From Niveibacterium sp. SC-1 (lineage in GTDB: Bacteria; Pseudomonadota; Gammaproteobacteria; Burkholderiales; Rhodocyclaceae): a DNA stretch of 64,000 nucleotides. The stretch lies in contig NZ_CP151275.1 in the NCBI RefSeq assembly GCF_038235435.1, positions 2,418,001 through 2,482,000 on the forward strand, written 5' to 3'. A program made the translations under genes and the position numbers. Below are positions 17,453-26,146 of this stretch, in pieces. The notes below the pieces were generated by a model. The model ran no database searches. It saw nothing but the letters and a program-made list of their open reading frames with translations, and was not told where the DNA came from. The stretch's first letter is position 1. Every line of letters begins with the position of its first letter.

Positions 17453-18784
17453 GTGATCACCTATCCCTTGCCTGGTACCCGAAGCTACCAGGAGGCGCTC
17501 TTCCCCAAGCCCGCTTTGCTCGATCCCGCGGTGCGCAAGCAACTCGGGCTCAAGACCAGCGCCGACGTGATCAAGCACTTCACCGCCACCTCGCTTGCGC
17601 TCGATGGCATCCCGATCGAGCCGGATTCCCTGAAGGTCTTCCGCCCCGATGGCGCGGAGGGCTACTCGGTGAGCTTCACGCCCCGGCCGACCTTCCTGCA
17701 GGCGGCCGAGGAGTTCGCCGCGCAGCATCGCAAGGTGCTGGACGAGGCGCACTACGGCCTCGCGCTCAAGGGGGCCGCGGCCTGCAAGCGCACCCCGGCC
17801 TGGAATCCGATGGCGGGCTTTCCCGTGAATGAGAGCGACGGCCCTTCGCTCTGGCTGCCTTGCCTGCCGGTGGGCATGCCGCTCGCCAATCAACGGGCCG
17901 TCACGCTGCTCCACTATCCGCCCATCGTCGCCTACCGCACGGCCAACTACCTCAACAACCAGACCCTGCGGCGCTGGTCGCGTCTGCTCGGTTGCGTCGG
18001 CATTCCCAACGCCGATCCTTACAAGACGATCATCGACGTCAATCCGATCGCCGCACCCGGTTCGGGCGAGAGCGAATACCCGAATGATTACTTCCCGATC
18101 AACCTGACCTCGCAGTTCTACGACAACGACGCGCGTGGCCTGACCTACGTGCGTTCGATGCTGGAGCTGATGCTCGATCCGCCCTGGAACGTCGGCAACC
18201 CGCTCACGCTGCCGCTGCTGGTCTGCGGTTCGCCGCTCTACGATCCGCAGGCGCCGGGCTGGTTCCGCACCCGCTACAAGGACCAGCTACCCAAGGACGA
18301 GAACGGTTCGCCGACCGTGGATGTGCTGCAGACGGGGCTGGTGCGGATCAACCCCGACAGCCCCAAGCTCACGCCCTACATGATCGCCAACCACATGATC
18401 GCCGCGGGCGTCACGGGCCAATGCACCAAGGACCCGTCGCAGATCCCCAACATCCAGAAGTACGAGGCGCAGGATCTGGTGGCCGCGAGCTTCCTCGCCC
18501 TCTACGACGAGGCCGTCAAGCAGGGGCACCCCTTCGATCCGGCCGAGGCCAAGCGCCAGGCCTGCCTGCGCTGGTTCGGCGCCGACAACGGAGACGGCGC
18601 GCCGAATCCGCCGGACCAGGACGATCGCCTGACCATCTGCGCGCTGGCGCAGGTCGACCTGTGCTTCGACCCGGTGAAGATCGCGCCGATGTACACGCTG
18701 GAAGAAGCGCGCGAACGCTGCCAGAAGGCGGGCGGTGCGAGCTTCTCGCCCTGCTTCGGTTGCAAACCCCTGAACGGACCGTAG
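17453..18784 (+). CDS. Conserved-looking protein of unknown function, 443 residues
   Basis: I do not recognise the family. The GTG at 17453 has an AGGAG site six bases upstream and starts MITYPLPGTRSYQ. There is no signal peptide or membrane segment. Notable stretches are YPPIVAYRTANYLNNQTLRR, YPNDYFPINLTSQFYDND and a C-terminus with several cysteines (RQACLRW, DRLTICALAQVDLCFDP, FSPCFGCKP) that could bind metal. It is convergent with the large kinase/cyclase gene and divergent from the Crp/Fnr gene. Confidence 0.65.
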   Translation: MITYPLPGTRSYQEALFPKPALLDPAVRKQLGLKTSADVIKHFTATSLALDGIPIEPDSLKVFRPDGAEGYSVSFTPRPTFLQAAEEFAAQHRKVLDEAHYGLALKGAAACKRTPAWNPMAGFPVNESDGPSLWLPCLPVGMPLANQRAVTLLHYPPIVAYRTANYLNNQTLRRWSRLLGCVGIPNADPYKTIIDVNPIAAPGSGESEYPNDYFPINLTSQFYDNDARGLTYVRSMLELMLDPPWNVGNPLTLPLLVCGSPLYDPQAPGWFRTRYKDQLPKDENGSPTVDVLQTGLVRINPDSPKLTPYMIANHMIAAGVTGQCTKDPSQIPNIQKYEAQDLVAASFLALYDEAVKQGHPFDPAEAKRQACLRWFGADNGDGAPNPPDQDDRLTICALAQVDLCFDPVKIAPMYTLEEARERCQKAGGASFSPCFGCKPLNGP

Positions 18785-18800
18785 GCCGCCCGGACGGGCG

Positions 18801-21800
18801 CTACTTGTGCTCCAGTGTCTCGAAGCCCGTCCAGTCGGGCGGAGGCGGGTTGCGCAGGTAGCGTTCGCAGCGCTCCAGGAAGAGTTGAGGCACGGGGTCC
18901 GCGGGGTCGACTTCCGAGATCGCCTTGAAGCCGGAACGTGCCCCGGCGAAATCCCGCGCGAAGTAGGCCGCCTGCGCGGCATGCAAGGCTTCACGGGTCG
19001 CGAGGCGCACGCTGCGTAACTCGGGCGTCTCGGCCGTCAGCACCTGGTAGAGCTCGACCGCCAGCGTCTTGCCCTTGACCGCGACGCGGTCGACCCGTCG
19101 CAGGGCGAGCGGATCCGGCGCGTTGAGGGCGCGAAGCGTCTCGCCGCTGATCAGGCAGCGCGCCTTGTAGAGCTTGGTGAGCTGCTCGATCCGCGACGCG
19201 AGGTTCACCGTATCGCCGATCACCGAGCACTGGATGCGCGCCTGGCCGCCGACCGTCCCGAGCACCACCGGACCCGTGTTGATGCCGATGCCCATATTGA
19301 GCTGCGGCTGTCCCATCTCGCGTGAGGCGGCGTTGAACTGATCCAGCGCCTGCCACATGCCGACTGCGCCCCGTACCGCTCCATCGGCCGAGTCATCGAA
19401 GAGCGCCTTGATCTCGTCACCCGCAAAGGAGTCGATGAAGCCGCCGGCACCCGTGATTGCCGGTTCCATCGCGAGGAAGTAGCGGTTGAGCAGTGCGATC
19501 ACCGCGCGCGGATCCAGTTGCTCGGCCAGCGGAGTGAAGCCGCGCAGGTCGGCGAACATCACGCTCATGTGTGGCTTGGCCACATGCTCGCCCAGTTCGA
19601 CCCGGGCGATGTCCCGATGCGCGAGGCTGTCGAGGAACTGGCTTGGGACGAAGCGCTGCTGTGCATCGATCAGCCGGCGCTGCGCCTCGACCAGGCGCGC
19701 GTTCTCGATCGAGATCGAGACCTGTGCGGCGAGCAGCCGGATCACCTCGATGCGCTCCTCGCTGAAGACGCCGGCGGTCAGCCAGTTTTCCATGAAGAGC
19801 ACGCCCTCCGTCTTGCCCTGGCGCTGGAGCGGCAGGCAGAGCAGCGACTGCGGGCGGTGCGCGAGCAGGTAGGCGTCACGCGCAAGAGCGCCGCTGCGCG
19901 GCAGTTCGTTGAGCACGATGGGCTCGTTGGTCTGCAGCACCTGCTGTACCAGCGCCAGCGGCAGTTGCGCGGCCATGCCCGCTTCGTCGAGACGCGCGGC
20001 GGGGACCGTCGAGGGCTGCGCGGCGTTGCCGATCTCGCACAGGCCTTCGACCATCAGCCGACCTTCGTCACGGATCACGAAGCCGCCGCGCTGGCCGCCG
20101 GCGTTCTCCAGCATGATCCGCATGGTCGTGGTCCACAACTGTTCGAGTACCAGTTCGCCCGAGATCGCGCGCGAGGCCTTCATCACCGAGGCCATGTCCA
20201 GGGTGTCGCCGTCCACCGGGGTGGCGGCGCTCGCGCGCAGATCGGTGCGCAGGGCGCGTTTGCCCGGTGTGCGCAGCAGCTGGGGAAACTCATCCTCCAG
20301 CAACTCGAGCTTGCGGCGCGCGCCCCAGCGCTCGTACAGGTGACGCGCGGCCCGCAGGTAGCCGATGCCGGCCTTGCGGCGTCCCGCGGCGAAGAGATGG
20401 CGCGCGGCGAGCTCGTTGGCCAGCGCCTCATCGCGCAGGAATTCGTTGGCCCGTGCCGCGTCCATTGCGGCCTCGTAGCGGTGCAGGGCGGCGTCTACCC
20501 GGCCGTCCAGGCGCGCGACCTCGGCTTCCATCAGTAGTTGCAGGTGGAGGAAGTTCTCCGGGCAGTGGCGCGCCCAGCGCCGCATCCGGCGCTGATCTTC
20601 GCGCATGCGCGCACGGGTGACGACTTGCTCCCCGGCCTCCATGTCCGGTAGGCAGGCGGCCAGGGTAAGGAAGGCCGCAATGTAGTAGCGCACCAGTTGG
20701 GGCAGCGACATGGAGGAGGCGAGCAGGCCGTCCTGTACACGGACATGCTGCAAGGCCTGCTCCGGGTCGCCGTGGAAGTAGCAAAGCTCAGTCTTGTAGA
20801 TGTGGTAGTTGGCGACGCCGGTCATGAAGCGGCGCTGCAGCATGCCCATCACGCAGGCGGCCTCGTCGAAATCCGCGTCGTTCAGCGAGAAGGCGTCCAC
20901 CGTGCGACCCAGCAGGCAGCGCTGCATCTGCAGGAAGAGCGTGCCGGAGTCGAGCGAATCGCGGTAGGCGCAGTCGCGCACGATCGCGAGATGGGCCGCG
21001 TGCTCCTGCTCCGCGGTGTCGAGGTCCAGGCCCGGATCCCAGATCACGCAATCCTGCGCGCTGTAGGCCAGATAGAGCAGATCGCCCGACTGGTAGCCCG
21101 ACTCGATGCCGCGCCGGAACCAGGGCGTCATGCTGCTCCAGTGGCGGCTCCAGTGATGCACGAACATCGCGTAGACGTAGATCACGCGCGACTTGAGCGT
21201 GATGTCGTCGAGCCTGTCGTTCATCGCCACTGCGAGCTGGCCGAAGGCGAAGCCGGTCGCTGGATCCTCCAGCACGCCGCAGAGGAGCATGCCGTAGGCG
21301 GCGTAGGTAAAGGCCGTCTCCGGGCTCTTGCCGTAGCGCAGCGAAATGTTGACCGCCTTGAGCACGAGGAAGGGAAAGAGCTGGCCGCTGCCCGAGAGAA
21401 AGGCCGCCGGGAAGATCTCCATCAGGAGGCGGATCGCGATCTTCTGGCGCGCGTCGCTGATGTCCGGGGCGTCGACCAGCTCGGCGATCCGCCGCCCGGC
21501 CAGGTTGCGACGAACCGCGGCGCGCTCACGGCGGATCGCCTCGTCGTCCGGCTGCTCGCTGATCGCGATGCCAAGCAGGCTCAAACCCATGATGGCGGCG
21601 TGGATGGAGGCCTCCATCTTGCCGGTGGTCGAATACTGGCGCGTGCGCATCGAGAGGATTTCGGCGCGCTCGAGGTCGCTGCGCGCGCGGGCGAGCAGGG
21701 TTTCGATACCCGTCTCGGCCTCCTCGTAGCGCGCAGTCAGATACGCACATTGCTGCCTCTCGGTAGCGAGCGCCATCGCGAGCTCGTACTCCCCGCTCCA

Positions 21801-24158
21801 GGCCTGCGGCGGCAACAGCTCTTCGCCGATGCACAGGTAGTTCAGCGCGGATTCGTAAGCCGAGGCGCGCTGCGCCCGCTGTCCGGCAGCCAGGTTGAGG
21901 CGCGCAAGCGCGAGGCGCTCGGCGGCGTCGGTGATCAGGCGGCGGCCCTGGTTGAGATGGTCGACGATGTCGATCAAGCGGGCCTCACGCACTGCGGGAT
22001 CGGCGTCACGCTGCATCAGGCGGCCGACCGAAAGATGCACCGCCTGGCGGCGTTCGCCGTCGATCAGCTCGTAGGCGGCCTGCTGTACCCGGTCGTGCTG
22101 GAAGCGATAGACCGGGTTTACGTGCTCACCCGCACCGGCGGCGCCCGCGAGCGTGTAGTCCTCATGCAGCGGCAGGACCATCTGTTGGCGGAGCGCGGGC
22201 AACAGGGCGTCGGCGCTCACGTCCATGGAGGATTCTAGGATCAGCGCGAGCGTGCGCAGATCGAAGCTCGCGCCGATGCAGGCGGCAAGCCGCAGCGCGT
22301 GCTGCGTCTGGTGTGGAAGACGGCGCAGGTTGCCGACGACGAACTCGACCACGTTGTCGGTGAGTCCGCTGCGCCGCACGGCTTCCATGTCCCAACGCCA
22401 GCGCCCGAGTTCAGGCGCAAAGCTGATCGCCTTGTTGCTGGCCAGCGTGCGCAGGATTTCGTTGAGGAAGAAGGGATTGCCCTGCGCCTTTTCATGGAGC
22501 AGGGCGGCGAGATCTTCGCTCTCATCCCGCGACACATGCAGCGTGTCGGCGACCAGCTGGGCCACCGCATCCGCATCGAGCGGACGCAGGGTCAGTTCCT
22601 GCACCGGCCGCGCCTGTGCGATCTCGTTCAGCGCAAGTCGCAGGGCGTGTCCGGTCTCGACCTCATTGCTGCGATAGGCGCCGATCAGCAGGAAACGGCG
22701 CAGGTCGCGCGCGGTGGCGAGGCGACGGATCAGGTTGAGGGTGGCGGCATCGCCGAACTGCAGGTCGTCGAGGAAGATGGCCAGCGGCGCTTCGCTCGTC
22801 ACCACCCGAAGGAAGGCCAGCAGGGCCAGCTGGAAGCGGTTCTGGGCTTCGGTGCGGGGCAGTTCGGGAACGCGCGGCTGAGGCCCGGCGAGCTGTTCGA
22901 GTTCCGGCGCGAATTCGATCAGCACCTGCATGTTCGGCGCGACCGCCGCGACCAGCTGGTCGCGCCAGCACCCGGGTCGTTCCGCCTCGTCGGCCCGCAG
23001 CTGCTGCACCAGGCTGCGGAAGGCACTGGCCAGAGCGGAGTAGGGCGTGCTGCGCTGGAACTGGTCGAACTTGCCCTGCACCAGGTAGCCGCGCTGGCCC
23101 ACCAGGGGCTTGGCGAGTTCGTTGACCAGCGCTGATTTTCCCACGCCGGAATAGCCCGAAACCATGCACAGGGCGTTGCCGCCTTCGGCAACCTCGTCGA
23201 AGAGGGCAAGCAGCGTGGCGAGTTCGGGTTCGCGGCCATAGAGCTGCTGGGGAATCTGGAAACGCCGGGAGACGTCCCGCGCGCCCAAGGGAAAGGGCGC
23301 GATCCTCCCGGTGTCGGAGAGCTCCCGCTCGCAGCGACGCAGGTCGGAGAGCAAGCCGAAACTGCTCTGGTAGCGCTCGTCCGCATTCTTCGCCATCAGC
23401 TTGGCGACGATGGCCGCCAGCGGCTCGGGCACATCCCGGGCCGCTTCGCTGGCCAGCGGGGGACGACGTCCGATGTGGCAGTGCACCCATTCGAGGACCG
23501 AGTCGGCCTGGAAGGGCAGGCTGCCGGTTAGCAGCTCGAAGAAAGTGATACCCAGCGAGTAGAAGTCGGAGCGGTAGTCCACATCGCGGTTCATCCGCCC
23601 GGTCTGTTCCGGCGACAGGTAAGGCAGGGCTCCAGCAAGCCGCCGGCCACTGGAGAAGTCCGCCCGCTCGCGGGAAAGCTCGGACGCGATCTGGAAATCG
23701 GTGAGTCGGATGGCGTCGCCCGCGTCGACCAGGATGCTGTGCGGCTCGATGTTCTTGTGCACGACCTCCAGCTCATGCACCCGCCCCAGCGCTTCGGCAA
23801 GGGCGAGCGCGATGCGGAAGAAGCGTGGGAGCGGCAGGCGCCGCCCGGGCTGGGCCGCGATCTCGTCGGCCAGCGAGCGGCCGAAAGGCTCCAGCGCGAG
23901 GGCGAGGTTGCCATTGCCCCAGCTCTCCAGCCCAAGGACGCGGATGACCTGCTCCACCTCCTGCAAGCGATGCGTGATCTGGTGCTCTCGCCGCAGGGCC
24001 GCGGCCGCCTCACGCGGCGGGTATTCCGCATCCAGGGTCTTGAGCACGACGGGCAGCCCGTCGGCCAGGCGCACGGCGCGCCAGATCGAACGCAGGCGCG
24101 ACTGGTGGATACGCGTCTGGAGCGCGTATCCGGGTATCGACAGGGCGGCAGATGCCAC
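18801..24158 (-). CDS. Giant signalling protein: pseudokinase, AAA ATPase, GAF and nucleotide cyclase
   Basis: 1785 residues from a GTG at 24158; the frame runs to 24281 but that overlaps the upstream gene. Domains in order: Ser/Thr kinase-like (1-280), AAA/PknK-type ATPase (about 305-570; Walker A GYSGVGKS at 335-342, Walker B LAIFLDDLQFGD), a long helical TPR-like region, a GAF domain (about 1290-1440) and a class III cyclase (MSVMFADLRGFTPLAEQ to GDTVNLASRIEQ). The kinase keeps its beta-3 Lys40, but the catalytic HRDxKPxN loop reads HKNIEPHS and DFG reads DFQ, so it is probably inactive. The cyclase keeps both metal Asp residues and the Asn/Arg pair, but the adenine-selecting Lys is Ser. 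Confidence 0.9.
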   Translation of the reverse strand: MASAALSIPGYALQTRIHQSRLRSIWRAVRLADGLPVVLKTLDAEYPPREAAAALRREHQITHRLQEVEQVIRVLGLESWGNGNLALALEPFGRSLADEIAAQPGRRLPLPRFFRIALALAEALGRVHELEVVHKNIEPHSILVDAGDAIRLTDFQIASELSRERADFSSGRRLAGALPYLSPEQTGRMNRDVDYRSDFYSLGITFFELLTGSLPFQADSVLEWVHCHIGRRPPLASEAARDVPEPLAAIVAKLMAKNADERYQSSFGLLSDLRRCERELSDTGRIAPFPLGARDVSRRFQIPQQLYGREPELATLLALFDEVAEGGNALCMVSGYSGVGKSALVNELAKPLVGQRGYLVQGKFDQFQRSTPYSALASAFRSLVQQLRADEAERPGCWRDQLVAAVAPNMQVLIEFAPELEQLAGPQPRVPELPRTEAQNRFQLALLAFLRVVTSEAPLAIFLDDLQFGDAATLNLIRRLATARDLRRFLLIGAYRSNEVETGHALRLALNEIAQARPVQELTLRPLDADAVAQLVADTLHVSRDESEDLAALLHEKAQGNPFFLNEILRTLASNKAISFAPELGRWRWDMEAVRRSGLTDNVVEFVVGNLRRLPHQTQHALRLAACIGASFDLRTLALILESSMDVSADALLPALRQQMVLPLHEDYTLAGAAGAGEHVNPVYRFQHDRVQQAAYELIDGERRQAVHLSVGRLMQRDADPAVREARLIDIVDHLNQGRRLITDAAERLALARLNLAAGQRAQRASAYESALNYLCIGEELLPPQAWSGEYELAMALATERQQCAYLTARYEEAETGIETLLARARSDLERAEILSMRTRQYSTTGKMEASIHAAIMGLSLLGIAISEQPDDEAIRRERAAVRRNLAGRRIAELVDAPDISDARQKIAIRLLMEIFPAAFLSGSGQLFPFLVLKAVNISLRYGKSPETAFTYAAYGMLLCGVLEDPATGFAFGQLAVAMNDRLDDITLKSRVIYVYAMFVHHWSRHWSSMTPWFRRGIESGYQSGDLLYLAYSAQDCVIWDPGLDLDTAEQEHAAHLAIVRDCAYRDSLDSGTLFLQMQRCLLGRTVDAFSLNDADFDEAACVMGMLQRRFMTGVANYHIYKTELCYFHGDPEQALQHVRVQDGLLASSMSLPQLVRYYIAAFLTLAACLPDMEAGEQVVTRARMREDQRRMRRWARHCPENFLHLQLLMEAEVARLDGRVDAALHRYEAAMDAARANEFLRDEALANELAARHLFAAGRRKAGIGYLRAARHLYERWGARRKLELLEDEFPQLLRTPGKRALRTDLRASAATPVDGDTLDMASVMKASRAISGELVLEQLWTTTMRIMLENAGGQRGGFVIRDEGRLMVEGLCEIGNAAQPSTVPAARLDEAGMAAQLPLALVQQVLQTNEPIVLNELPRSGALARDAYLLAHRPQSLLCLPLQRQGKTEGVLFMENWLTAGVFSEERIEVIRLLAAQVSISIENARLVEAQRRLIDAQQRFVPSQFLDSLAHRDIARVELGEHVAKPHMSVMFADLRGFTPLAEQLDPRAVIALLNRYFLAMEPAITGAGGFIDSFAGDEIKALFDDSADGAVRGAVGMWQALDQFNAASREMGQPQLNMGIGINTGPVVLGTVGGQARIQCSVIGDTVNLASRIEQLTKLYKARCLISGETLRALNAPDPLALRRVDRVAVKGKTLAVELYQVLTAETPELRSVRLATREALHAAQAAYFARDFAGARSGFKAISEVDPADPVPQLFLERCERYLRNPPPPDWTGFETLEHK

Positions 24159-24195
24159 GGGTGGCCCCAATGGGTGAAGCGGGCTCAGGTCCGGG

Positions 24196-24912
24196 TCACG
24201 CCAGGAAGACGCGCTGGTAGCGCTCCGAATAGGCCTCGCGGGCGGTGTCGCGCAGCGGACTGCCGTGGCCGCAGAGTGCATGGCGGAAGGGTAGCTGGAG
24301 CAGGCGTTCGAAATCGTGGCCTTGCGGCTCGTTGGCCATCATCCAGACGGGGCCGAAATTGCCCTTCTGGAAGAAGCCCATGCCGCGCATGGTCTCGCGC
24401 GACTCATCGGAGAAGTAAGCGTCGGGCTCCACCCAGTTCTGCAGAGCATCACAGGCCACGAGGATGCCGCCTTCGCGATCAAGGTGGAGGATGCACTCGG
24501 GCAACCTGGCACTGGCGAAACCGAAGACGCTGCTGCCCGCAAGCGGACTATCCCCGCCCGGAATGAGCGCCTTGTCGGCCTGCGCGCCGTGCTTTTCCGG
24601 GGCACCCGGCGGCGCCCAGTAAGTCGCGCCATAGCGGCTCTGGTAGAAGCCGTCGTCGTGTCCGTGCAGGGCGCCCAGGCGCACCACGTGGTGCACCTTG
24701 CCCAAGGCTTCGAGCTGCGCCAGGCCGGCTTCGTCCAGTCGCACGGAATTGATCAGGGTGAGTGCGTCGCCCTCGCGCACGACGGTCATGTTGCGCGAGA
24801 AGTGCCAGTGGGCGTTAAGGAGTTCCGTCTGCATCGTGCCGGTGACGAAGAAGACATCGGGAAAGAGCTCTTCGAGCGCACCGTGCGGCTGGGCGGCGGG
24901 AAAACGGTCCAT
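24196..24912 (-). CDS. Metallo-beta-lactamase-like protein, degenerate metal motif
   Basis: 238 residues. The ATG at 24912 has GAGGTAAC upstream. Residues 40-70 (ALTLINSVRLDEAGLAQLEA) and 80-90 (LGALHGHDDGFYQSRYGA) follow the metallo-beta-lactamase fold, with HGHDD in place of HxHxDH. A later Asp (ACDALQNW) and a late His (HALCGHGSP) would be the remaining ligands. DUF4336-like proteins have this layout. The substrate is unknown. It lies just upstream of the large cyclase gene, 37 bases apart, on the same strand. Confidence 0.65.
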   Translation of the reverse strand: MDRFPAAQPHGALEELFPDVFFVTGTMQTELLNAHWHFSRNMTVVREGDALTLINSVRLDEAGLAQLEALGKVHHVVRLGALHGHDDGFYQSRYGATYWAPPGAPEKHGAQADKALIPGGDSPLAGSSVFGFASARLPECILHLDREGGILVACDALQNWVEPDAYFSDESRETMRGMGFFQKGNFGPVWMMANEPQGHDFERLLQLPFRHALCGHGSPLRDTAREAYSERYQRVFLA

Positions 24913-25086
24913 CGTGTTACCTCGGTTCTGTCGGGGGCAGGAAACCTGACGTGGGATTGGGTCTGACCGGGCGGCCACTGCGTACATTGCGCGGTGTCTC
25001 GCGGGCGGTCAGGGCGGCAAGCATGCGGGCGAGCGCAGGCGAGCGCAAGAGCCGGCGCGGCTTGTCGCGTTCTCGCAGTCCAGGTT

Positions 25087-25100
25087 CTTGTCCGGACAAG
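25087..25100. promoter_or_regulatory. Perfect palindrome CTTGTCCGGACAAG
   Basis: A 14-bp uninterrupted palindrome 175 bases upstream of the MBL-like gene start and 48 bases after the GGCT-like gene. The size and symmetry fit a dimeric repressor site for the downstream MBL-like/cyclase operon. A second repeat, CGGATCA/TGATCCG, lies at 25117-25138. Confidence 0.35.
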
Positions 25101-25147
25101 GCGGAATCAGGGCGCGCGGATCAGGGCTTGTTGATCCGGATCGTTGG

Positions 25148-25969
25148 TCAGGATTCGTCGTAGCGGTAGCCACCCACATGCCGGTATTCATGGGCGTACT
25201 CGTGCAGATATTCGTCCAGGTACTGGCGCTGCGCGGGTGAGTAGCGTTGCAGGCGGACGTCTTCCGCGGTTTCGCTGCCGTCGGAGCCGTCCAGGCGCTT
25301 GAGATGGAAGAGCGTCATGTCGCGTCCGCCGAAGAAGCCCTTGAGGAATTCGTGCTGTTCGCGCGCGGCGCTCATGTCGAAGACCTGGCCGTCGAGCGCG
25401 GTGTAGAGCGGCTGGTCGGCCAAGGTGGCGGCGGAGAACATCGGATGCGCGCCTGCGGGCGCGACGAAAGGCGGGACCGCGCGGCGGGTGTGCAGCGGTT
25501 GTTGTTCCAGCATCGCGACGTAGGCCGGATCGAGCCCGGCGCTGCGGGCGCCTTGCAGGAGAATGTTCATGTAGCGGCGCGTGGGCAGGCAGGCCTCGTC
25601 GAGGAAGGACGGCATGCCGACGTAGGTGAGCCCGGGCAGCTCGCCTTCTTCGGTCTGCACGCAAACCTCGATGCGGTCGTAGCCGTGGCCATAGGCCTCG
25701 GTGTCGTCCAGCGGCGCGAGCGTGGCGTCTTCGCACAGGTGCAGCACGCCGAGCACGTAGTCGCCCGCGCCGCCCGGCTCGATGTTGCCGACGCCGCCTT
25801 CGTGGCGGAAGAAGTGACGCACGTTGAAGCGCAGACGCCAGCCCGGAAGGCGGGCGGGGAGCGAGCGCTGGGGCGAGACGCCTTTGGCCCGCAGGGAGAC
25901 GAGATCCATGTTGGAGCCGTAGCCGAAGTACCAGAACACCTGCGGGGCCTCTTCTTCCTTTTCTCGCAC
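25148..25969 (-). CDS. Gamma-glutamylcyclotransferase-like (GGCT fold) protein
   Basis: 273 residues from a GTG at 25969. The GGCT signature FWYFGYGSNMDL lies at residues 12-23, with the following RLPGWRLRFNVR and GGVGNIEPG stretches usual for the family and a probable acidic catalytic residue in DTEAYGHGYDRIEV. The family cyclises gamma-glutamyl amines or amino acids to 5-oxoproline. The C-terminal 100 residues (LKGFFGGRDMTLFHLKR, then a His/Tyr-rich tail) are extra compared with small GGCTs. The physiological substrate is not known. Divergent from the phosphoesterase gene. Confidence 0.8.
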   Translation of the reverse strand: MREKEEEAPQVFWYFGYGSNMDLVSLRAKGVSPQRSLPARLPGWRLRFNVRHFFRHEGGVGNIEPGGAGDYVLGVLHLCEDATLAPLDDTEAYGHGYDRIEVCVQTEEGELPGLTYVGMPSFLDEACLPTRRYMNILLQGARSAGLDPAYVAMLEQQPLHTRRAVPPFVAPAGAHPMFSAATLADQPLYTALDGQVFDMSAAREQHEFLKGFFGGRDMTLFHLKRLDGSDGSETAEDVRLQRYSPAQRQYLDEYLHEYAHEYRHVGGYRYDES

Positions 25970-26146
25970 GCTGGCGCGTGCAGCCGCGGCGAGGTTAGCA
26001 CGTGCACTAATGCTCGCCCCTCCACGGAAAGCTGCTTCCCGCGCACGTGCCGAAGCGCGCGGGCTATGGCGATGCGGGCCGATTGGTCATAGGCTGCGCG
26101 ACTGTCGACGCGGCCCCCGCCGCATCCGAGCGAGAGGAGGGCGGTG

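Noticed and set aside
24159-24281. N-terminal extension of the kinase/cyclase protein
   Set aside because: It would overlap the upstream MBL-like gene by 86 bases, and the added residues have no domain; the GTG at 24158 is preferred.
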